Source of the DNA: Dastarcus helophoroides
Lineage: Eukaryota; Arthropoda; Insecta; Coleoptera; Bothrideridae
Direction of reading: 5' to 3'
DNA: 64,000 nt
Assembly: GCA_028583605.1 (NCBI GenBank)
Contig: CM053331.1
Coordinates: forward strand, 870,501-934,500
Part shown: one piece after another, positions 46,201 to 58,930 of the stretch
Numbering within the stretch: the first letter of the stretch is position 1
Layout: each line of letters opens with the position of its first letter
Notes under the pieces: model-generated
The model's database searches: none
Told to the model about the DNA's origin: nothing
The model's input: only the letters and a program-made list of their open reading frames with translations
Translations under genes and position numbers: made by a program

Positions 46201-48385
46201 AACCAAATTCCCAAAATTTAAACAAAAATCCTGAAATTTAAAGAAAAATCCTGAAATTTAATAAAAGCCTGAAAATTAAACATAAATCCTGAAATTTAAA
46301 CGAAATTTGTAAAATTTAAACAAAAATCCTGAAATAAAAATAAAACCTGAAATTAAAAAAAATCCTGAAATTTAATAAAATCCTGAAATTTAATAAAATC
46401 CTGAAATTTGCCTAAAATTTTATCAAAAATCCTGAAATTTGATAAAATCCTGGAATTTAAACGAAATTTTCAAAATTTAAACAAAAATCCTGAAATTTAA
46501 ATAAAAATCCTAAAATTTAAACAAAAATTTTACAATTTAAAGAATAATATTCACGTCAAACAAAATTCTCTGAATAAAACAAAAGTTTGTGCAAAAATCC
46601 TAAAGTTTAAACAAAAATCCAGAGATTTGAAAAAATTTTGGAATTGAAAAAAATTTCCTAAATTAAACAAAAATCTTCAAATTTAATAAAATCCTGAAAT
46701 TTAAACAAAAAACCGGAAATTTAAAAAATCATAAAATTTAAACGAAATTCCCAAAATTTAAACAAAAATCCTGAAATTTAAATAAAAATTCTAAAATTTA
46801 ATAAAATTTTAAAAGTTAAATAATCCTGCAATTAAAAAAAATTTACAATTTAAACGATATTCTTGAAATTTAAATCAAACACCTGAAATTTAATAAAATC
46901 CTGAAATTCAAGTAAAATTCATGAAATTTAAACAAAAATGCTGAAATTTAAGTAAAATACCTGAGATTTAAACAAAAATCCTAAAATTTAATAAAATCCT
47001 GAAAGTTAAACAAAAATTTTGAATTTAAAAAACCCTGAAATTCAAACAAAATTCCTGAAATTTTAACAAAAATCCTAAATTTTGAAAAAAATCCGGAATA
47101 TAAACGAAATTTTCAAAATTTAAATAAAAATCTTGAAGTGTAGTATAATCCTGAAATTTAAATAAAAATTCAGCGATCTGACAAAATGTTGGAATTTAAA
47201 CGAAATTTTTAAAATTAAACCAAAATCCTGAAATTAAATAAAATCCTGAAATTTAAACAAAAAACACGAAATTCAAAAAAATCGTAAAATTTAAAATAAA
47301 TTCCCAAATATTAAACAAAAATTCTGAAATTTAAAGAGAAATTCTAAAATTTAATAAAATCCTGAAAAGTAAATAAAAATCCTGAAATTTAAACGAAATT
47401 TCTAAAATTGAAACAAAAATCCTGAAATTTAAATAAAAATCCTAAAATTTAAACAAAAATTTTAAAATTTAATAAATAATATTCACATCAAACAAAATTC
47501 TCTAAATAAAACAAAAGTTTGTGCAAAAATCCTGAAATTTTAACAAAATGGATATTATCAAAATTTCTGACATTTAAACAAAAATCCTGAAATTTGAAAA
47601 AATCCTGGAATTTAAACGAAATTTCTAAAATTGAAATAAAGTTCCTGAAATTTAAACACAAATCCTGAAATTTAAAAATAATATTGAAATTTTAACAGAA
47701 ATTACGAAAACAAAATCCTAAAATTTAAAGAAAAATTTTCAAACGAAATCAAGAAAAAAATGTATAAAAGGGTCTTAAAATTTAAATAAAATAAATAAAA
47801 TAAAAATTCTTGAAATTTAAATGAAAATCCTGAAATTTAAAAATATCCTGAAATTTAAACAGATATTTGAACAAATATTCTAAAATTTAAGAAAATCCTA
47901 AAAATTAAACAAAAAATCTGAAAATAAAAAATCCTCAAACCTAAGCGAAATTCCTAAAATTTAAACAAAAATCCAGAAATTGCAACAGCAATATTCAAAC
48001 GTCATACAAAATTATCGAAAATTAAAAAAAAAGTTTCCGCAAAAGTCTTGAAAGATGGCTATTATCAAGATTCCAGAAATTTAAACAAAAATCCTGACAT
48101 TCGAAAAAACCTTGAATTTAAACGAAATTTTTAAAATTTAAACAAAGTGTCTGAAATAATCCTGAAATTAAAAAAAAATTTAATAATAATATGCTGAAAT
48201 TTAAACAAAAAATCTAAAATATAAGCAAAATTACTGAAATTTAAACAAGAATCCTAGAATTTAATTAAAAGCCCTGAAATTTAAACAAAATTGCTGACAT
48301 CAAAACAAAAATCCAGAAATTGAAACAAAATTTCCGAAGTTTCAATTACATTTCTGAATTTAAACAAAAACCATTAAACAAAATT
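40231..48385. repeat. A-rich 19-20-bp minisatellite, 8 kb
   Basis: Degenerate units with core AAATCCTGAAATTTAAAC and many variants (AAAATTCC, TAATAAAATCCTG, GGAATTAACGAAATTTC). No stop-free frame is present. Between about 40.9 and 41.95 kb the units form a precise higher-order repeat marked by AAATCATGGATTTAACATTT at about 41321, 41590 and 41858 (268-269 bp). Elsewhere, composite blocks such as TAAACCGAATTCCCAAAATT recur. Confidence 0.95.
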
Positions 48386-48394
48386 GGAATTGCG

Positions 48395-48725
48395 ACATTG
48401 ACCGTAAATAACCTTAAGTAACCTTGACCCCGGGTGACCTTCGATTCAGACGATCTTGACCTCAGATGACCTTGACCCCGGGTGACCTTGGACCCAGATG
48501 ACCTTGAACCCAAACGACCTTGACATCGGTGATATTGATCTTAGACGACCTTGACTCCCGGTGACCTTGACGAGCGGTGACCTTGACGAGCGGTGACCTT
48601 GAGACCCGGTGACCTTGACATCGGTGACCTTGATCTTAGACCACCTTGACTCCCGGTGACCTTGACGAGCGGTGACCTTGAGACCCGGTGACCTTGACTC
48701 TCGATGACCTTGACTTTGGTCTTAC
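48395..48725. repeat. TGACCTTGA array (nuclear-receptor-like half-sites)
   Basis: About 19 tandem units of 15-17 bp with core GGTGACCTTGAC. TGACCTTGA occurs 11 times exactly. Other units have CGACCTTGA, TGACCTTCG, TGACCTTGG or further changes. A block of five to six units (GACATCGG, then GATCTTAGAC, ACTCCCGG, ACGAGCGG, GAGACCCGG) is repeated. The reverse complement TCAAGGTCA is the known extended half-site for FTZ-F1/NR5A and ERR receptors. Whether it is bound is unknown. Confidence 0.9.
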
Positions 48726-49818
48726 GTCATTTAATATGAGCTTAGACTCCTGTAAATGTGTCTTCGTAAAATTTTGATATCCAGACAGTGAAGAAGTTTT
48801 CAAGCAAATGTCGAAATTCCAATTTTCTGTAATTTAAAAAATTTTGATGACATTGAAGATCCTGAAATTTACAAATTAACGATCTTCAGGCGGAATTTCT
48901 AAAATTATTGCAAAATTTAATCATAATTGGTGAAATTTAATCACAATTTTCATCAAATGATTGAAATTAATTGAAATTTTGGAACAAAAGCTCAAAAATC
49001 TAAACTCAAAGTTAAAAAAAAATTAATAAACATAAAATAATTCTTAAATTAGTGATATTTAAAGAAAGAAAAATTTACGAATATACTAAAAACTAACACT
49101 AGAAGAAATTCTAATATTCTAGAACCCTGAATGTTACTAAGTAGGTTACTTTTAAAAATATTCTACTAATATTCTTTAGAGATCAAATTTTCATGAGGCG
49201 CAAGGTTACCGAAAGGTCACCTTCAGGACTGGTAGCGTATAAACTAATCTGCAGACACACATTTTTACTAATCCATAGAAGTTGCACGTAAGGCCCTTAA
49301 ATGGATGTAAATTTGGATTTTTTTTTGAAATTACTGAATTAAAAAACGATTCATTTACAAAATATTTTGAATGCAGGAGTATTGCAGCTAAGAATCTTTT
49401 TGAAATTGATTCAATTTAACTAAAGATGAGTTTCAAATTTTAAAATAAGGACGAAATTTATTTAAATCGCAATTTTTATGAAATTTTATTAATGTCCAAC
49501 TTATTATTTTATGAATATTTTGTTAATGTTGAATATTTTTTAATCCTTAACTCATTGTGTTGACCAGCGATCGTATTCAACATGAATTGACAGATATTCA
49601 ACTTTTAATAATCCTCTGACTTAAGACGTATAATTTAAGTATCTGAAAAGACTAGTCAAAGTTTATAGAAAGATTTTATAAAAACATCGTGGAATTTTTA
49701 ATATCTCTTGTTGTATTTATTGTTAATAGTTATAAATATTAGAGAATTTCACACCATACGAATTAAAAATGTCAATTGCTTAAAATATGTCAATTTGAAA
49801 GTACCTTTGACACATGCA
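48726..49818. other. Single-copy AT-rich DNA
   Basis: No gene or long repeat. It contains AAAGGTCACCTT at 49212-49223, identical to the 12 bp at the 39.74-kb promoter. Confidence 0.5.
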
Positions 49819-50037
49819 ATGTCAGCTGTGGTTAAAAGTAAATCGCGCCAAACGTCCGGTGAAACGAATTCATTTAGATTCGTAAATGTTGTCGATGGCG
49901 TGCAACATGAAGAATGCCTTCGATACAAGGGGCACAATTCCAAATTTCGAAAATGGCCTTGGAATCCTATTGGTTTGAAATCGTGTATCCCGGAGGACGC
50001 TCCCCAAATTTTCGCAATAATGGACCTTCACACGTAG
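49819..50037 (+). CDS. Unrecognised 72-codon ORF or exon
   Basis: An ATG frame of 72 codons with balanced amino-acid composition, unlike the repeat-derived frames around it. It includes FRFVNVVDGVQHEECLRY and KWPWNPIGLKSCIPEDAPQ. Two cysteines, three closely placed aromatics and a charged N-terminal part are seen; there is no signal peptide. An alternative reading is an internal exon at 49826-50033, between a TGTCAG acceptor and a GTAGGT donor. It would then be a candidate downstream exon of the transcription unit starting near 39.77 kb. No family was recognised and chance occurrence is possible. Confidence 0.3.
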   Translation: MSAVVKSKSRQTSGETNSFRFVNVVDGVQHEECLRYKGHNSKFRKWPWNPIGLKSCIPEDAPQIFAIMDLHT

Positions 50038-50330
50038 GTCAGTATTTGGAAATTCCTTAACGAGTCGTTCACACTTTGTGAAGCCGGAAGTCTTTCATTT
50101 GAAGGCATTAGTTTTCCACTTCTTTTGAAAGTTTGAGTTTTTCATGAAGATATCAGTAACCCGTTCCGTCTGAAGTTCCAAATTAGTTTTACGTAATTTC
50201 TGATTATTTGAGTGAGTTTTTCTTTCCTTCTAGAGACGCGATAGTCTTGAAGATTTGCTAGTCTTTTGTACATCTTTTGAAAAGTCAAGGGAGTCTCCTA
50301 ATCTTTGTGAAGAGGTTAGTTACCCTTCTA
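50038..50330. other. Single-copy DNA grading into satellite
   Basis: No gene recognised. GAAG/CTTC-rich words increase towards the right. Confidence 0.4.
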
Positions 50331-53300
50331 TTATTTCTTGTCAAGATTAATGGATCTTTCGACGACTTGAGTAGGTCTTCTAAAGGTCTGAATAGATCTT
50401 CTGGAATTAGCAATTTAAAGACATGAAGAGGTCTTCCTGAAGACTAGAATTGATCATCTGAAGACTTGATTAATCTTTAAAACTTGAAAACTTAGTTAGG
50501 TCTTTCTGAAGACTAGAACTGGTCAGAATTGATTAATCTTCTGAAGACTTGGTTAGGTCTTCCGAAAACTTCATTAGGTCTTCTGAAGACTTGGTTAGGT
50601 CTTCAGAAGACTTGGTTAGGTCTTCAGAAGATTTGGTTAGGTCTTACGAAGATTTGGTTAGGTCTTCCGAAAACTTGGTTAGGTCTTCCGAAGACTTGAG
50701 TTGGTCTTCCAAAGACTTGAGTTGGCCTTCCACAGATTTCAGTTGGTCTTCCAAAGATTGAAGACCGGGACTGGTCATCCGAAGGCTCGGTTAGGTCTTA
50801 CGAAGACTTGAGTAGGCTTCTAAACATTCGAATATATTTTCTGAAGACTCCAACAAATCTTTGAAAGACACGAATAGATCTTTCTGAAGACCAGAAGTAG
50901 TGATCTGAAGACTTGGTTAGGTCTTCCGAAGACTTCATTAGGTCTTCTGAAGATTTGATTAGGTCTTCAGAAGACTTGATAAGGTCTTCCGAAGATTTGG
51001 TTAGGTCTTCCGAAAACTTGGTTAGGTCTTCCGAAGACTTGAGTTGGTTTCCAAAGACTGAAGACAGGGACTGGTCATCTGAAGACTCGGTTAGGTCTTC
51101 CGAAGACTTGAGTAGGTTTCTAAACATTTGAATAGGTTTTCTGAAGATTTGAACAAATCTTTGGAAAACATGAATAGATCTTCCTGAAGACCAGAACTAG
51201 TCATCTGAAGACTTGGTTAGGTCTTCCGAAGGGTTGGTTAGGTCTTCTGAAGACTTGGTTAGGTCTTTAGAAGTCTCGGTTAGGTCTTCCGAAGATTTGG
51301 TTAGGTTTTCCGAAAACCTGGTTAGGTTTCCGAAGACTTGAGTTGGTCTTCCAAAGACTGAAGACCGGGACTGGTCATTTGAAGACTCGCTTAGATCCTC
51401 TTCCAAGACTTGAGTGGGTTTTTAAACATTCAAATAGATTTTCTGAAAACTTGATCAAATCTTTGGGAGACATGAATAGATCTTCCTGAAGACCAGAACT
51501 AATCAACTAAAGCCTTGGTTAGGTCTTCCGAAGACTTGATTAGATCTTCAGAAGACTTGGTTAGATCTTACGAAGATTTGGTTACGTCTTCTGAAACTTG
51601 GTTACGACTTCCAAAGACTTGAGTTGGTCTTCCAAAGACTGAAGACCGGGACTGGTCATCTGAAGACTCGGTTAGGTCTTCCGAAGGCTTGAGTAGGTTC
51701 TAAACATTTGAATAGGTTTTCTGAATATATGGACAAATCTTTCTTCTTCTCTTCTTCTCTTTAGAAGACATGAATAGATCTTCCTGAAGACCAGAACTAG
51801 TCATCTAAAGACTTGGTTAGGTTTTCAAAAAACTTGATTAGATCTTCCGAAGACTTCATTAGGTCTTCCGAACATTTGAGTTGGTCTTCCAAAGACTGAA
51901 GACCGGGACTGGTCATCTGAAGACTCGCTTATGTCTTTCGAAGACTTGAGTAGATTTCTAAAGAGTCGAATAGATTTTCTGAAGACTTGAACAAATCTTT
52001 GGGAGACATGAATAGATCTTCCTGAAGACCAGAACTAGTCATCTGAAGACTTGGTTAGGTCTTCCGAAGACTTGATTCGGTCTTCAGAAGACTTGGTTAG
52101 ATCTTCCGAAAACTTGGTTAGGTCTTCTGAAGACTTGAGTTTGTTGTCCAAAGACTCAAGACTGGGACTGGTCATCTGAAGACTCGATTAGCACACCGAA
52201 GACTTGAGTAGGTTTCTAAACATTTGAATAGGTCTTCTGAAGATGTGAACAAATCTTTCTTCTTCTCTTCTTCTCTTTGGAAGACATGAATAGATCTTCC
52301 TGAAGACCAGAACTAGTCATCTAAGGACTTGGTTAGTTCTTCCGAAGACTTGATTAGGTCTTCCGAAGACTTGAGTTGGTCTTCCAAAGACTGAAGACCG
52401 GGACTGGTTATCTAAAGACTCGCTTTCTGAAGATATGAACAAATCTTTCTTCTTCTTTTCTTCTCTTTGAAAGACATGAATAGATCTTCCTGAAGACCAG
52501 AACTAGTCATCTAAAAACTTGGTTAGGTCTTCCGAAGACTTGGTTAAGTCTTTAGAAGACTTGGTTAGGTTTTCCGAAGATTTGTTAAGGTCTTCCGAAA
52601 ACTTGGTTAGGTCTTCCGAAGACTTGAGTTGGTGTTCCAAAGACTGAAGACCGGGACTGGCCGTCTGAAGACTCGGTTAGGTCTTACGAAGACTTGAGTC
52701 GGTTTCTAAACATTCGAATAGATTTTCTGACGACTTGAACACATTTTTGGCAGACATGAATAGATCTTCCTGAAGACCAGAACTAGTCAACTGAAGACTT
52801 GGTTAGGTCTTACGAAGGCTTCTCTTCTAAAGGTTTAATTAGGTCTTCTGAAGACCTGAGTAAGCCTTTTAAAGACACGAATAGATCTTCCTTAAGACTA
52901 GAACTGGTCATTTGAAGACTTGATTGGGTCTTCGGAAAATTTGATTAGGTCTTGCAAAGACTTGGTTAGATCTTTCAAAAATTTGGTTAGATCTTCCAAA
53001 GATTTGGTTAGTCTTCCGAAGATTTGATTAGATCTTCCGAAGATTTGGTTAGATCTTTTGAAGACTCGGTTAGATCTTCCGAAGACCTGAGTGGGTCTTC
53101 TGAAGACATGGACACATAAATAGATCCTGAAGACCAGAATTGGTCAACTGAAGATTTGATGAGTCCGTTGAAAACATGAGATAGATCTTCCCGAAGATCA
53201 GAACTGGTTATCTGAAGACTTAGTTAGCTCTTCCGAAGACTTGTTCAGGTCTTTCGAAGACTTAAGTAGGTCTTCCAAAGGTCTGAATAGTTCTTCTGAA

Positions 53301-56300
53301 GACATGGAAACATGAATAGATCTCCCTGAAGTCTTAAGTAGGTGTTCTAAACACCTGAAGACTTGACTAGGCCTTTTTGAAGACATGAATAGATCTTCTT
53401 AAAGACCAGAACTGGTCATTTGACGACTTTGTTAGCTCTTCTGATTCAAGTAGGTCGTCCGAAGATTTGATTATCTCTTCTGAAGACTTGGAAACATGAA
53501 TAAATTCGGTTGAAGACCAAAACTGGTCATATGAAAATTTGATTAGGTCTTCCGAGGACTTGGTAACGTTTTCGAAGACTTGAGTAGATTTTCCAAAGGT
53601 CTCAAGACATGGAAACATGAGCATATATTCCTAAAGACTTGAGTAGGACTTTCAAAGACATAAACACATCTTTTGATGACCTAAAGAAGTCTTTTGAAGA
53701 CATAAGCAGATTTTTCTAAACACCAGTAGAGGTGATCTAAAGACTTGGTTAGGTCTTTCAAAAATTTGAGTAGATCTTCTGAAGATATTCACACATGAAT
53801 AGATCTTTCTGAAGAGCAGAACTGGTCTTCAGGAAGAGCAGAACTGGTCTTCAGGAAGAGCAGAACTGGTCTTTAGAAAGACCAAAGCTGATCCAAAAAC
53901 TTTTAGATCTTCCGAAGAGTTGAATAAGTTTGTTGAAGACAAGGATAAATCTTCCCGAGGACCAGAACTGGTCATCTAAAAATTTGGTTAGGTCTTCCAA
54001 ACACTTGGTTAGGTCTTCCAAACACTTGGTTAGGTCTTCCCAATACTTGAGTAAGTCTGTTGTAGACATGAATAAATCTTCCCGAAGACCAGAACTGGTC
54101 ATCTAAAGTCTACGTTAATTCTTTTGAAGCCTTGGTTAGGTATTCCCAAGATTTGGTTAGGTCTTTCCAAGATTTGAGTAGGTCTTTCAAAGGTTTCAAT
54201 AGGTCTCCTGAAACTTGGAAACTTGAATAGATGTTCCTAAAAACTTGAATAGATCTTCTGAGGACACAAAAAGATATTTCCAAAGATCAGAACTGGTCAT
54301 CTGACGACTTGGTTATATCTTGCGAAGATATGAAAAAATAAATAGATCTTCCTGAAGACCAGAACTGGTCATCTGAAGATTTGGTTAGGTCTTCCGAAGA
54401 CTTTGTTAGGTCTTTCCAAGATTTGAGTAGGTCTTCCAGAGGTCTCAATAAGTCTTCTGAAGACATCGAAACATGAACAGATCTTCCTTAAGACTCGAAT
54501 AGATCTTTTGAAGAAATAAATAGATCTACCCAAAGACCAGAACTGGTCATCTGAAGATTTGGTTAGGTCTTCCGAAGACTTTGTTAGGTCTTTCCAAGAT
54601 TTGAGTAGGTCTTCCAGAGGTCTCAATAAGTCTTCTGAAGACATCGAAACATGAATAGATCTTCCTGAAGACTCGAATAGATCTTTTGAAGAAATAAATA
54701 GATCTTCCCAAAGACCAGAACTGGTCATCTGAAGACTTGATTAGATCTTGCGAAGACATGAAAAAATGAATAGATGTTCTTGAAGACCCGAAAGGGTCAT
54801 CTGACTTGGTTAGATCTTGCAAAGGCATGAAAAGATGAATAGATTTTCTTGAAGACCGGAACTTGTCATCTGAAGATTTGGTTAGGTCTTCTGAAGACTT
54901 GAAAACATGAATAGATCTTCCTAAAGACTTGAATAGATCTTTTGAAGACATAGGTAGATCTTCCCAAAGATCAAAACTGGTCATCTGAAGACTTGGCTAG
55001 ATCTTGCGAAGACATGAAAAGATAAAAAGATCTTCCTCAAACCCAGAACCGGTCATCTAAAGATTTGATTAGGTCTTTCGAAGACTTTGTTAGGTTTTCC
55101 CAAGATTTGAGTAGGACTTACAAAGACCTCAATAGGTCTCCTGAAGACATCGAAACAGAAATAGATCTTCCTGAAAACTCGAGTAGGTCTTTTGAAGACA
55201 TAGGTAGATCTTCCCAAAGACCAGAACTGGTCATCTTAAGATTTGCTTATATCTTGCGAAGGCCTGAAAACATGAATAGATTTTCTTGAAGACCCGAAAT
55301 GGTCATCTGATTTGGTTAGATCTTGCGAAGGCATGAAAAGATGAATAGATTTTCTTGAAGATCGGAACTGGTCATCTGAAGATTTGGTTAGTACTTCCGA
55401 AGACTTGAGTAGTTGTTCCAAAGATCTGAACAGGTCTTCTGAAGACATGGAAACATAAACATATCTTTCTGAAGACTTAATTAGATCTTCTAAGGACCTA
55501 AATAGGTCTTTAGAAAACCTGAAATTCTTCTGAAGACATGGAAACATGAGTACATCTTCCTGAAAACTTGAGTAGGTCTGAATAGCTCTACTGAAGATTT
55601 AAGTAAGTCTTTTAAAGACATGAATAGATCTTCCTAAAATCCAGAACTGGTCATCTGAAGACTTGGTTAGATCTTCCGAAGACTTGAATAAGTCTATTGA
55701 AGACTTCAGCAGGTCTTCCCAAGGCTTGAGCAGGTCTACTGAAGATTGGAAACATAAATAAATCGCTCTGAAGACCGGAACTGGTCATTTGAAGATTTGG
55801 TTAGGTTTTCCGAAGACTTGGCTAGATCTTCCAAAGACTTAAATAGGTCGATTGAAGACAAATAGATCTTCCGAAGAGTAGAACTGATAATCTGAAAAGT
55901 TGGTTAGTTCTTCCGAAGACTTGGTTGGGTCTTCCGTAGACCAGTAAGTCTTCCGTAGACTAGTAAGTCTTCCGTAGACCAGTAAGTCTTCCGTAGAGAC
56001 CAGTAGGTCTTGCAAAGGTCTCAAGAGGTCTTCTAAAGACATGGAAACTCTTCTAGAGACATAGAAACATAAGTACATCTTCCTGAAAACTGGAGTAGAT
56101 CTTTTAAAGACCTGAAGAGCTTTTCTGAAGATTTGAGTAAGTCTTTTTAAGACATGAATAGATCTTCCTCAAGACCTGAACTGGTCATCTGAAGACTTGG
56201 TTAGCTCTTCCGAGGACTTGAATAAGTCTATTGAAGACAAATAAATCTTCCCGAAGTCTAGAACTGGTAATCTGAGGACTTGGTTAGCTCTTCCAAAGAC

Positions 56301-58930
56301 TTGGTTAGGTTTTTCAAAGACAAGTAGGTCTTCCAGAGGACCCAATAGGTTTTCTGAAGTCATTGACACTCTTCTAAAGACACGGAAACTTTTCTGGAGA
56401 CATGGAAATATGAGTACATCTTTCTGAACACTTGAGTAGGTCTTTTAAAGACCTGAATTGCTTCTCTGAAGACCTAAGTAAGTCTTTTTAAGACATGAAT
56501 AGATCTTCCTAAAGACCAGAACTGCTCATCTGAAGACTTGGTTAGCTCTTCCAAAGACTTGAGTAAGTCTATTAAAGACAAATAGATCCTTCCGAAAACT
56601 AGAACTGGTAATCTGAAGACTTGGTTAGCTTTTCCAAAGACTTGGTTAGGTCTTCCAAAGACGAGTAGGTCTTTCAAAGATCTCAATAGTCCTTCTGAAG
56701 ACGTGGAAACTCTTCTAGAGATATAGAAATATAAGTACATCTTCCTAAAAATTTGAGTAGGTCTTTTAAAGACCTGAAGAGCTCTTCTGAAGATTTGAGT
56801 AAGTCTTTTTAAGACATGAATAGATCTTCCTCAAGACGAGAACTGGTCATCTGAAGACTTGGTTAGCTCTTCCGAAGATTTGAATAAGTCTATTGAAGAC
56901 AAATAGGTCTTCCCGAAGGCTAAAACTGGTAATCCGAAGACTTGATTAGCTCTTCCAAAGACTTGGTTAGCTCTTTCGAAGACTTGGTTAGGTCTTCCAA
57001 AGACGAGCAGGTCTTCCAAAGGTCTCTATAGATCTTCTGAAGACATGGAACTGGCAATCTGAAGACTTGGTTAGCTCTTTCGAAGACTTGATTAGGGCTT
57101 CCAAGACGAGTAGGTCTTCCAAAGATCTCAATATGTCTTCTGAAGACATGGAAACTCTTCTGAAGACATGGAAACTCTGCTGAAGACATAAAAACTCTTC
57201 TGAAAACATGGAAACATGACTACATCCTCTTGAAAACTTGAGAAGTTCTTTTAAAGATCTGAATAGCTCTTCTGAAGACTTGAGTAAGTCTTTTGAAGAC
57301 ATGAATAGATCTTCCTAAAGACCAGAACTTGTCATTTGAAGACTTGGTTAGATCTTCTGAAGACTTAGTTGGATCTTTTAAAGACTTGGTTGGATCTTCT
57401 GAAGCCTTGGTTAGCTCTTCCGAAGACTTGAATAAGTCTATTGAAGATAAATAGATCTTCCCGAAGACTAGAAATGGTGATCTGAAGACTTGGTTAGCTC
57501 TTCCGAAAACTTGGTTAGATCTTCCAAACACGAGTAGGTCTTCCAAAAATCTGAAGAAATCTTCTGAAGACATGGAAACTCTTCTGAAGACATGGAAACT
57601 CTTCTGAAGACATGGAAACATAAGTACATCTTCCTGAAAACTTGAGTAGGGCTTTTAAAGACCTGAATAGCTCTTCTGAAGACTTGAGTAAGTCTTTTTA
57701 AGACATTAATAGCTCTTCCTAAAGACCAGAACTGCTCATCTGAAGACTTGAGTAGCTCTTCCGAAGACTTGAATAAGTCTATTAAAGATAAATAGATCTT
57801 CCCGAAGACTAGAAATGGTGACCTGAAGACTTGGTTAGCTCTTCTGAAGACTTGGTTAGATCTTCCAAACACGAGTAGGTCTTCTAAAGATCTGAAGAGG
57901 TCTTCTGAAGATATGGAAACTCTTCTGAAGACATGGAAACTCTTCTGAAGACATGGAAACTCTTCTGAAGACATGGAAACTTAAGTACATCTTCCTGAAA
58001 ACTTGAGTAGGTCTTTTAAAGACCTGAATAGCTCTTCTGAAGATTTGAGTAAGTCTTTTGAGGACATGAATAAATCTTCCTAAAGATTAGAACTGGTCAT
58101 CTGAAGACTTGGTTAGCTCTTCCGAAGACTTGAATAGGTTTATTAAAGACAAATAGATCTTCCCGAAGACTCTAACTGGTAATCTGAAGACTTGGTTTGC
58201 TCTTTCGAAGACTTGATTAGGTCTTCCAAAGACGAGTAGGTCTTCCAAAGATCTCAATAGGTCTTCTGAAGATATGGAAACTCTTCTGAAGACATGGAAA
58301 CTCTTCTGAAGACATGGAAACTCTTTTGAAGACATGGAAACTCTTCTGAAGACATGGAAGCTCTTCTGAAAACATGGAAACATGACTACATCTTCCTGAA
58401 AACTTGAGTAGTTCTTTTAAAGACCTGAATAGCTCTTCTGAAGACTTGAGTAAGTCTTTTGAAGACATGAATAGATCTTCCTAAAGACCAGAACTTGTCA
58501 TCTGAAGACTTGGTTAGATCTTCTGAAGACTTGGTTAGATCTTCTGAAGACTTGGTTAGATCTTCTGAAGACTTGGTTAGATCTTCTGAAGACTTGGTTA
58601 GATCTTCTGAAGACTTGGTTAGATCTTCTGAAGACTTGGTTAGATCTTCTGAAGACTTGGTTAGCTCTTCTGAAGACTTGGTTAGCTCTTCCGATGACTT
58701 GGTTAGCTCTTCCGATGACTTGGTTAGCGCTTCCGAAGACTTAAGTAGATCTTCTAACGGTCTGAATAGGTCTTAAAACGTGGATAAATCTTTTGAAGAC
58801 ATGAGTGTATTTTCTGAAGGCTTAGTTAAGCTTCTGCAAACTTGATTGGGTCTTCTGAATAGTCGAAGAAATCTTCTGAATACTCGACTAGAGTAATTCA
58901 TCTGAAAACTAGAGTAGGTCATCTGGTCTT
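50331..58930. repeat. 21-bp satellite with 230-480-bp higher-order units
   Basis: Unit core GAAGACTTGGTTAGGTCTTC, 21 bp including one more base, with GAAGAC and GTCTTC forming inverted ends. In 50.7-52.7 kb a marker GGGACTGGTCAT recurs about every 230-300 bp. In 55.6-58.5 kb a marker ATGAATAGATCTTCCT with AAAGACCAGAACT recurs every 320-480 bp. A perfect run of about eight units is at 58500-58665. Read in frame, the unit gives SSEDLVR heptapeptides on the plus strand and related SSEDLTK on the minus strand. Both are scattered short frames with stops between them, so no gene is called. Confidence 0.95.

Noticed and set aside
49749..49943. Minus-strand frame opposite the 49.8-kb ORF
   Set aside because: Shadow of the plus-strand frame, with no signals of its own.
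50500..58800. TTAGG words suggesting insect telomeric repeat
   Set aside because: TTAGG occurs only within the 21-bp satellite unit, never as tandem TTAGG.
50331..58930. CRISPR-like spacing in the 21-bp and higher-order repeats
   Set aside because: There are no unique spacers between constant repeats. This is a tandem satellite in eukaryotic DNA with no cas genes.
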